Shown here: in pieces, positions 5,371 through 10,066 of the stretch | Layout: each line of letters opens with the position of its first letter | How positions within the stretch are numbered: the first letter of the stretch is position 1 | Source: Rubrobacter sp. | Lineage (GTDB): Bacteria; Actinomycetota; Rubrobacteria; Rubrobacterales; Rubrobacteraceae | Assembly (NCBI GenBank): GCA_013695335.1 | Contig: JACDAR010000222.1 | Location: 1-10,066, forward strand | Direction: 5' to 3' | Length of the DNA: 10,066 nucleotides | The notes under the pieces: model-generated | Told to the model about the DNA's origin: nothing | Seen by the model: the letters and a program-made list of their open reading frames with translations, nothing else | Database searches by the model: none | Program-made: the position numbers and the translations under genes

Positions 5371-5408
5371 CAAACAACAAAACGCCGCCTCAATATTTCC
5401 GGGCGGCG
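5371..5408 (-). terminator. Terminator-like hairpin in the csp leader
   Basis: On the minus strand CGCCGCC (5408-5402), a 12-base loop containing AATATT, then GGCGGCG (5389-5383), followed directly by TTTTGTTGTTT (5382-5372). It has the form of an intrinsic terminator and ends about 30 bases before the csp start. It may terminate the upstream HAD gene, act as an attenuator in the csp leader, or both. Confidence 0.65.
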
Positions 5409-5445
5409 CTCCATCGCTTCGACCCTCTTCCAGCTACAGCCGGGA

Positions 5446-5476
5446 ATTGTATTACATAACCCCACCCCTTGCGCAA
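5446..5476 (-). promoter_or_regulatory. Putative csp promoter
   Basis: On the minus strand TTGCGC (5476-5471) and TACAAT (5451-5446) are separated by 19 bases, which is longer than ideal. It starts just after the HAD stop codon and would give a csp leader of about 100 bases. Confidence 0.4.
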
Positions 5477-5482
5477 GCCCCA

Positions 5483-6133
5483 TCAACGCGCCCAATCCGG
5501 GAATCCCGAATCCACAAGCGCCGCGCAATCCTCGTATACCTCGATGGCCCCAGCCTCCTTGAGTTCCTCCGCGCCGAAAGCCCCGCCGGTTAGCACCGCG
5601 ACTGTACGTACGCCGGCAACCTTCGCGGCCTCAACATCCCACACGGAGTCGCCGACGGCGATTGCCTCGTTGGCCTGGATACCAGCCCTCTCCAGCGCCA
5701 GTTCGAAGACGTCAGGCGCCGGTTTGGCCTGCTCCACGTCGCTTGAGTTGACTATGCCTGCCAGTTTTTCTTCGGCTTCGAGTTTCTCCAGGTGTTTCTC
5801 CAGCTCCTCGGGCTTGGCGCTCGTCACGAGCCACACCTGGAAGCCGTTCCCTGAGAGGGAGGCTATGAGCTCCTTCGCGCCCGGAAGTACCTGGGCGTAT
5901 TGCTGAAGGTCCATGTAAATATCGGCGTGCAGTTCGTCCACCCTCTCCGCCGCGTCCTCGTCATCGACGAAGTCGGAGATGAGAATCTCCGAACCCTTGC
6001 CGATACCGCGATGCACCTCGGCCCTCGGCACCGGACGGCCCACATCCGCCAGGGCGCGCGCCCAGGCTTCGGTGTGCTGGTAGTTGGTGTCCATCAAAGT
6101 GCCGTCAACGTCCAGCACAACGACCTTTACCAC
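5483..6133 (-). CDS. HAD-superfamily hydrolase (phosphoglycolate phosphatase-like)
   Basis: A 216-residue cytoplasmic phosphatase of HAD subfamily IA. Motif I is DVDGTL, with nucleophile Asp8 and general acid Asp10. A helical cap follows (about residues 16-80). Motif II is LVTSAK with Thr104 or Ser105, motif III is Lys137 in AKPAPDVF, and motif IV is GDSVWDVEAAK with Asp162 and Asp166. All catalytic residues are present. The pattern resembles Gph and beta-phosphoglucomutase relatives; the substrate cannot be told from sequence. GTG 6133 is fixed by GAGGAGGT ending about five bases upstream. It diverges from ygfZ with only 44 bases between, and reads toward the cold-shock gene. Confidence 0.9.
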   Translation of the reverse strand: MVKVVVLDVDGTLMDTNYQHTEAWARALADVGRPVPRAEVHRGIGKGSEILISDFVDDEDAAERVDELHADIYMDLQQYAQVLPGAKELIASLSGNGFQVWLVTSAKPEELEKHLEKLEAEEKLAGIVNSSDVEQAKPAPDVFELALERAGIQANEAIAVGDSVWDVEAAKVAGVRTVAVLTGGAFGAEELKEAGAIEVYEDCAALVDSGFPDWAR

Positions 6134-6177
6134 GTACTACCTCCTCATAGATGGGATCCATGTCCTAAAATACCCTC
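6134..6177. promoter_or_regulatory. Compact divergent promoter with a shared -10 element
   Basis: TAAAAT at 6166-6171 on the plus strand ends six bases before the ygfZ ATG, so transcription would begin at or next to the start codon. The same bases read on the minus strand as TATTTT (6172-6167), a -10 candidate for the HAD gene, giving a leader of about 27 bases with its GAGGAGGT site. No good -35 is present for either direction. Confidence 0.5.
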
Positions 6178-7158
6178 ATGGAAGAGATCAGAACCCAAAC
6201 CCGCGATGCCCCATCCCCCGGATACACCGCGCTCTCCGAAGGCGCGGCGCTTGTCGAGTTTCCCAAGCCGACAATTCTCCGGCTAACAGGCAAAGATCCT
6301 GTGGGCATGCTCGCCGCCGTCCTGACGAATGAGATCCCACCCGGCGAACGCATCGGCGTCTACGCCGCGCTCCTGAACCCGAAAGGGCGCGTGCAGACCG
6401 ACCTTCGAGTCTCGAAGAACGGGGATGAAATCTTCGTGGACACCGGTCCCGAAGGGGCGGAAGCGGCGAAGGGGATACTTGGTCGCTACGCCCCGTTCTC
6501 CCGCGTGAAGATGGAGGATCTCTCATCAGGCGATGATGCGTGGGGCATTCTCGGCCTCTACGGACCGCGAGCCGGGGAGTTGCTCGGAAATCTGGACCTC
6601 GCCGAACAAGAGGGCATACGGACAGACATCGGCGGAGCTTCGGTTCTCCTCGCAGGCGTTGCGAAACCCGTTGGCGGATACGATCTCATTGGATCGACGG
6701 ACGATCTGGACACCGTTCGCGAGTTCCTGATCGGGGGCGGCGCTACCCTCGCCAACCAGGAAGATTACGAGACAGCGCGCATCTCGACCGGCATCCCCCG
6801 CTTCGGAGTGGACATCACCCCGGATAACTTCCCCGGCGAGTCTGACAACTTCCTGCACCGGACGGTCAGCTTCGGGAAGGGCTGCTATCCGGGACAGGAG
6901 ACCGTGGCGCGTATGCACTACCGCGGAAGCCCGAACAAGAAGCTCCACCGCTTCGAACTCGAGTCCGGCCCGATGGAGCCGCCGGAGGCGGGAGATGAAA
7001 TTCGCCAGGGCGACGACACAGTTGGTTTTCTCACATCCATCACCCCGCTTCAGGTAGACGGGAAGGTATATGCGCTGGGCTACCTCACCCGAAAAGCGAA
7101 TCTCGACTCACCCATGAGCGCGGAAGGCGCGAAGATCCTCTCTGCGGCACCAGCGTGA
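6178..7158 (+). CDS. ygfZ: YgfZ/GcvT-like folate-binding Fe-S maintenance protein
   Basis: A 326-residue protein of the YgfZ (IBA57-related) family. These proteins resemble the T-protein of glycine cleavage, bind tetrahydrofolate and support synthesis or repair of certain Fe-S enzymes. The family signature is clear: GKGCYPGQETVARMHYRG around the conserved Cys236, followed by PNKKLHRFEL. The N-terminal folate-fold pattern (LRLTGKDPVGMLAAVLTN, LLNPKGRVQTDLRV) and the C-terminal barrel (GDDTVGFLTSITP, ALGYLTRK) are present. ATG 6178 has no ribosome site, but a -10 motif lies at the distance expected for a leaderless mRNA. The stop overlaps the next gene (GTGA). Its location just ahead of sufCBD fits a role in the Fe-S pathway. 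Confidence 0.93.
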   Translation: MEEIRTQTRDAPSPGYTALSEGAALVEFPKPTILRLTGKDPVGMLAAVLTNEIPPGERIGVYAALLNPKGRVQTDLRVSKNGDEIFVDTGPEGAEAAKGILGRYAPFSRVKMEDLSSGDDAWGILGLYGPRAGELLGNLDLAEQEGIRTDIGGASVLLAGVAKPVGGYDLIGSTDDLDTVREFLIGGGATLANQEDYETARISTGIPRFGVDITPDNFPGESDNFLHRTVSFGKGCYPGQETVARMHYRGSPNKKLHRFELESGPMEPPEAGDEIRQGDDTVGFLTSITPLQVDGKVYALGYLTRKANLDSPMSAEGAKILSAAPA

Positions 7159-7451
7159 AGCAACCTGAAGACTGCGAGAGCATCGAGGATGTTCGCCAGG
7201 CGATTGACGCTCTGGACCGGGAGGTGATCTCCCTGATCGGCCACCGCGCCCGCTACGTCGAGGCGGCAGCCAGCTACAAAACGGGAGAGCAAAGCGTACG
7301 CGCACCCGAACGTCAGCAAGCGATGTTCGCCGAACGCCGCCGCTGGGCCGAGGAAGCCGGGCTCGACCCCAGTGTGATAGAGGAGATCTACCGCACCCTC
7401 GTCTCGTACTTCATGGGCCGCGAAATGCAGCACTGGAGAGATGCCACGTAG
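7155..7451 (+). CDS. Chorismate mutase type II, PchB-like (isochorismate-pyruvate lyase relative)
   Basis: A 98-residue AroQ-fold protein, three helices and probably dimeric. It resembles Pseudomonas PchB along its whole length as I recall that sequence (PEDC at the N-terminus, APER at 50-53, ERxRWAEExGLD at 60-71, WR near the C-terminus). PchB splits isochorismate into salicylate and pyruvate and has weak chorismate mutase activity. Arg14, Arg31 and Lys42, which match PchB active-site residues, are all present. The position of PchB Gln90 is Glu90 here. GTG 7155 overlaps the ygfZ stop by four bases and has no ribosome site of its own, so it is probably translated by coupling. No isochorismate synthase or siderophore gene is visible, so the choice between mutase and lyase is open. 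Confidence 0.85.
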   Translation: MKQPEDCESIEDVRQAIDALDREVISLIGHRARYVEAAASYKTGEQSVRAPERQQAMFAERRRWAEEAGLDPSVIEEIYRTLVSYFMGREMQHWRDAT

Positions 7452-7456
7452 GCATC
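7440..7456 (+). terminator. Small hairpin over the stop codon
   Basis: GATGCC (7440-7445), loop ACGTA, GGCATC (7451-7456). The 6-bp perfect stem contains the TAG stop. There is no T run after it, so at most it is a weak terminator or a 3'-end stabiliser. Confidence 0.3.
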
Positions 7457-7478
7457 CTTCAGGCGGGCCAATCCTAAT

Positions 7479-7501
7479 TTATTGGGAATGATTCTCAATA
7501 A
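7479..7501. promoter_or_regulatory. Fur-family operator candidate
   Basis: A 23-bp palindrome, 11-1-11 around G7490, with one mismatched pair (7485/7495). Its core TGGGAATGATTCTCA (7483-7497) matches the Fur 7-1-7 consensus TGATAATNATTATCA at 12 of 14 defined positions. It lies about 30 bases after the PchB-like gene and 240 bases before sufC. Confidence 0.7.
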
Positions 7502-7585
7502 CCCAGAGTTCTTTGCCTACTCAGGTGTTACAAGCGGTCTATGGCGGAGCGTGCTGACAATGGTTCCCGAGAGGCTGGTGCGCGG

Positions 7586-7601
7586 CGTGATCTGGATCAC
7601 G
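7586..7601. promoter_or_regulatory. CRP/FNR-type operator candidate
   Basis: A perfect 16-bp palindrome, CGTGATC-TG-GATCACG, matching the GTGA-N6-TCAC core of CRP-type sites. It covers the -35 position of a TATAAA -10 candidate at 7609-7614, so binding there would either repress or act as a class II activator. Confidence 0.55.
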
Positions 7602-7666
7602 AAATCCTTATAAACAGCGGGTTTTCGCGGATTTCAGGAAAAGTTCTTGCTCGTGATCCCTTTACG

Positions 7667-7696
7667 TTGTTAGGGGTAGGGCGCTGTGATTAAATA
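7667..7696 (+). promoter_or_regulatory. Putative proximal suf promoter
   Basis: TTGTTA (7667-7672) and TAAATA (7691-7696) with 18 bases between. Transcription would start near 7703, about 40 bases before sufC. A TGTGAT half-site (7685-7690) lies in the spacer. Confidence 0.4.
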
Positions 7697-7742
7697 GCCT
7701 TGCTGTAGCAAAGTTTTTACATGGGCGAACGGCAGGGGTTTG

Positions 7743-8495
7743 ATGTTAAAGATAGATGATCTGCACGTCGAGATAGACGGTCAGGAGATCGTGAAGGGTC
7801 TCGACCTTGAGGTCGGGCAGGGTGAGATCCACGCCATAATGGGCCCTAATGGCTCGGGCAAGAGCACCTTCGCCAACGTGATGATGGGCCATCCGCGCTA
7901 CGAGGTGACGGGCGGTTCCATAACTTTCCGGGATGAAGACGTGTTCGAGCTGGAGGCCGACGAGCGGGCCAAGCTGGGCATGTTCCTCGCGTTCCAGTAC
8001 CCGAGCGAGGTTCCCGGCGTGAGCGTCGCCAACTTCCTGCGGACTGCCGTCAACTCCGTGCGCGAGGAAGAGCTATCTCCGATGGAGATGTACAAGCTCA
8101 TCCAGGAAAAGATGAAGATCATGCAGATGGACCCCAAGTTCGCCGAGCGGTATCTGAACGAGGGCTTCTCCGGCGGTGAGAAGAAGCGGAACGAGATCCT
8201 GCAGATGCTCATGCTCGAACCCAAGCTCGCCATCATGGACGAGACCGACTCGGGCCTGGACATTGACGCCCTGCAGGTCGTGGCGAAGGGTGTGAACGAG
8301 CTTCGCGGGCCGGAGTTCTCGGCGGTCGTCATCACGCACTACCAGCGGATTTTGAGGTACATCGAGCCGGACAGGGTCCATGTGATGCTGGACGGAAGGC
8401 TCGTGACTTCGGGCGGCAAGGAGCTTGCCGACGCGCTGGAGGAGAACGGATACGAGTGGGTGCGCCAGGAGTTCGGCGCCGGGACGCAAAGCTAG
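7743..8495 (+). CDS. sufC: Fe-S cluster assembly ATPase SufC
   Basis: A 250-residue soluble ABC-type ATPase, the energy-using subunit of the SufBCD scaffold that builds Fe-S clusters. Walker A is GPNGSGKST (34-42, Lys40). The signature FSGGEKKRNEI starts at 142 and has the SufC-specific KKR form. Walker B is LAIMDETDSGLD with Asp166 and Glu167, and the switch histidine is His199 in VITHYQR. It has no membrane domain partner, as expected for SufC. ATG 7743 is preferred over the TTG immediately before it because AGGGG lies four to five bases upstream. It opens the suf operon, 13 bases ahead of sufB. Confidence 0.97.
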   Translation: MLKIDDLHVEIDGQEIVKGLDLEVGQGEIHAIMGPNGSGKSTFANVMMGHPRYEVTGGSITFRDEDVFELEADERAKLGMFLAFQYPSEVPGVSVANFLRTAVNSVREEELSPMEMYKLIQEKMKIMQMDPKFAERYLNEGFSGGEKKRNEILQMLMLEPKLAIMDETDSGLDIDALQVVAKGVNELRGPEFSAVVITHYQRILRYIEPDRVHVMLDGRLVTSGGKELADALEENGYEWVRQEFGAGTQS

Positions 8496-8508
8496 GGAAG
8501 GGAAGCAC

Positions 8509-9921
8509 ATGCCACAGGACAAGACCATTCAGGAGCTCGGGCTCGACGAGTACAAGTTCGGATTTCGCGACCCGGAAGAGTACTTCTTCAGAACCCCGAG
8601 GAAGGGCATAGACCCGGAGATCGTCGCCATGATCTCCAAGCACAAGGACGAGCCGGAGTGGATGCTGGAGTTCCGCTTGAAGGCTCTGGAGTCGTTCTTC
8701 GAGAAGCCGACCCCGACCTGGGGCGGCGACCTCTCGGAGATGGACTTCGATGAGATCTACTACTACATCAGGCCGATGGAGAACCAGGGCCGCACCTGGG
8801 ACGACGTGCCAGACGACATAAAGAACACGTTCGAGAAGCTGGGCATCCCGCAGGCCGAGCGCGAGTCACTCGCCGGCGTCGGCGCCCAGTACGAGTCCGA
8901 GGTCGTCTACCATTCCCTCAAGGAAGAGTGGGAGAAGTCCGGCGTCATCTTCACGGACATGGACTCGGGGCTGCGCGAGCACGAGGATCTGGTGCGTGAA
9001 TACTTCGGCAAGACCATCCCGCCGGACGACAACAAGTTCGCGGCGCTGAACAGCGCGGTCTGGTCGGGTGGCTCGTTCGTGTACGTCCCGCCGGGGGTCC
9101 ACATAGACATCCCGTTGCAGGCGTATTTCCGCATCAACGCGGAGAACATGGGGCAGTTCGAGCGGACGCTCATCATCGCCGACGAGGGCTCTTCGGTCCA
9201 CTACATCGAGGGCTGCACGGCCCCGACGTACACCTCGAACTCGCTGCACTCGGCGGTCGTCGAGCTTATAGCGAAGCCGAACGCGCGCATCCGCTACTCG
9301 ACCATCCAGAACTGGTCGCACAACACCTATAACCTGGTGACCAAGCGGGGCGTTGCGCACGAGAACGCCACCATCGAGTGGGTAGACGGCAACCTGGGCT
9401 CCAAGCTGACGATGAAGTACCCGGCGGTTTACCTGGTGGGCGAGGGCGCGCGGGGTGAGATCCTCTCTGTCGCCTACGCCGGCGACGGACAGCACCAGGA
9501 TGCGGGCGGCAAGGTCGTCCACGCCGCGCCGAACACCTCTTCGCTCATTACTTCCAAGTCCATCTCGAAGGGGACCGGGCGTTCGACTTATCGCGGGCTC
9601 CTCAAGGTGCATGAGGGGGCCGTTGGCTCCAAGAGCCGGGTCGAGTGCGACGCCTTGCTGCTGGATGAGCAGGCGCGGACGGACACGTATCCGTACATCG
9701 AGATCGAGGAGAAGAAGGTCAACACCGAGCACGAGGCGACCGTCTCGAAGGTCGGAGAAGACCAGCTCTTCTACCTGATGAGCCGCGGATTGAGCGAGGA
9801 AGCCGCCATCGCGATGGTCGTCAACGGCTTCATCGAGCCGATCGCGAAGGAGCTTCCGCTGGAGTACGCTATCGAGTTGAACCGTCTGATCCAGATGGAG
9901 ATGGAAGGCTCGGTCGGCTAG
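8509..9921 (+). CDS. sufB: Fe-S cluster assembly scaffold SufB
   Basis: A 470-residue scaffold protein of the SufBCD complex, on which nascent Fe-S clusters form. The beta-helix core starts with FVYVPPGVHIDIPLQAYFRIN; IEGCTAPTY contains Cys236, matching the E. coli Cys254 sulfur acceptor. RVECDALL contains Cys380, matching E. coli Cys405. NTEHEATVSKVGEDQLFY (405-422) gives His408 and Glu409 at the SufB-SufD interface, and the C-terminal helices (GLSEEAAIAMVVNGFIEPI) bind SufC. Length and motifs are complete. ATG 8509 follows GGAAGGGA; the frame runs upstream into sufC but that part is not SufB. A strong terminator follows the gene, before sufD. Confidence 0.97.
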   Translation: MPQDKTIQELGLDEYKFGFRDPEEYFFRTPRKGIDPEIVAMISKHKDEPEWMLEFRLKALESFFEKPTPTWGGDLSEMDFDEIYYYIRPMENQGRTWDDVPDDIKNTFEKLGIPQAERESLAGVGAQYESEVVYHSLKEEWEKSGVIFTDMDSGLREHEDLVREYFGKTIPPDDNKFAALNSAVWSGGSFVYVPPGVHIDIPLQAYFRINAENMGQFERTLIIADEGSSVHYIEGCTAPTYTSNSLHSAVVELIAKPNARIRYSTIQNWSHNTYNLVTKRGVAHENATIEWVDGNLGSKLTMKYPAVYLVGEGARGEILSVAYAGDGQHQDAGGKVVHAAPNTSSLITSKSISKGTGRSTYRGLLKVHEGAVGSKSRVECDALLLDEQARTDTYPYIEIEEKKVNTEHEATVSKVGEDQLFYLMSRGLSEEAAIAMVVNGFIEPIAKELPLEYAIELNRLIQMEMEGSVG

Positions 9922-9956
9922 GTCTTCGACCTGCAAGCAACGTAGAGCAGTATGGT

Positions 9957-9991
9957 GGGGCGGGCTCTCTTAGAGAGTTCGCCCCTTTTCT
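9957..9991 (+). terminator. Intrinsic terminator between sufB and sufD
   Basis: A 13-bp stem, GGGGCGGGCTCTC (9957-9969), loop TTA, GAGAGTTCGCCCC (9973-9985), with two G-U pairs, followed by TTTTCT (9986-9991). It starts 36 bases after the sufB stop and ends 22 bases before the sufD start. No promoter for sufD is obvious after it. Confidence 0.85.
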
Positions 9992-10012
9992 GACACAAGA
10001 GAAAGGTGATAC

Positions 10013-10066
10013 ATGAGCGCGAACGGCGTGCCGGAGGTTCTCGAAAACAGCAGGATGAGCGTGGAG
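10013..10066 (+). CDS. sufD: SufD, first 18 codons
   Basis: ATG 10013 follows AAGGTGAT (10002-10009), a near-consensus ribosome site, and opens a frame, MSANGVPEVLENSRMSVE, that continues past the right edge. The residues alone are too few to recognise; the call rests on its place directly after sufC-sufB, where sufD is expected. Confidence 0.65.
   Translation, partial: MSANGVPEVLENSRMSVE

Larger units (their letters stand above)
7452..7742. other. Regulatory intergenic region ahead of sufC
   Basis: About 290 bases without a plausible gene on either strand. It holds a Fur-type palindrome (7479-7501), a CRP/FNR-type palindrome (7586-7601), two further GTGAT half-sites (7653-7657, 7686-7690), the small palindrome TTGC-TGTA-GCAA (7700-7711), and two promoter candidates. 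It is AT-richer than the flanking genes. Confidence 0.7.

Noticed and set aside
5341..5373. 11-residue N-terminal extension of the cold-shock protein
   Set aside because: Family members start at MxxGTVKWF, and a ribosome site lies within the extension.
7452..7742. Small gene or RNA gene in the region before sufC
   Set aside because: No frame with a ribosome site and gene-like codons, and no tRNA-like fold; the palindromes are better read as operators.
8425..8508. N-terminal extension of SufB by 28 codons
   Set aside because: This part overlaps sufC in another frame and has no SufB-like sequence; ATG 8509 has a ribosome site and matches family starts.
8866..9936. 356-codon open frame on the minus strand
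   Set aside because: Antisense to sufB; the Arg/Val/Asp-rich product matches no family and reflects GC-rich codon shadowing.

Overview
The window is chromosomal DNA from a high-GC bacterium, most likely an actinobacterium of the Rubrobacter type. This rests on the GC-rich codon use, frequent GTG and TTG starts, small actinobacterial holin-X and DUF3618-like membrane proteins, a sufC-sufB-sufD gene order, and at least one gene that looks leaderless. The genus is inferred from style and was not confirmed by any search. I see no insertion sequence, prophage, CRISPR array, tRNA or rRNA.

Left part (1-2552): the 5' portion of a minus-strand glutamyl-Q tRNA(Asp) synthetase gene runs off the left edge. 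Divergent from it is a small secreted NlpC/P60 peptidoglycan hydrolase. This converges on a strong hairpin with a minus-strand YtrA-type GntR regulator, which has its own near-consensus promoter. Upstream of the regulator on the same strand is yqeC, a selenium-cofactor accessory gene.

Middle part (2553-5340): a plus-strand, translationally coupled chain holds a possible 12-codon leader ORF, a holin-X membrane protein, a DUF3618-like membrane protein, an unrecognised 100-residue protein and a full-length larC (nickel chelatase of the nickel-pincer cofactor pathway). Three of the four junctions are 4-base start/stop overlaps (GTGA or TTGA). The chain meets a convergent cold-shock protein gene, whose intrinsic terminator contains the end of larC.

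Right part (5383-10066): a minus-strand HAD phosphatase ends just before the cold-shock gene. It diverges, over only 44 bp, from a plus-strand cluster devoted to iron-sulfur metabolism: ygfZ (folate-dependent Fe-S repair), a PchB-like chorismate mutase/isochorismate-pyruvate lyase overlapping it by 4 bases, a 288-bp regulatory region, then sufC, sufB and the first 18 codons of sufD. The regulatory region carries a near-perfect 23-bp Fur-type palindrome and a perfect 16-bp CRP/FNR-type palindrome. A strong intrinsic terminator lies between sufB and sufD.

The items I would look at first are the dual operators ahead of sufC, the terminator inside the suf operon, the terminator-like hairpin in the cold-shock leader, the shared -10 element of the HAD/ygfZ divergent pair, and the PchB-like gene placed inside an Fe-S cluster.
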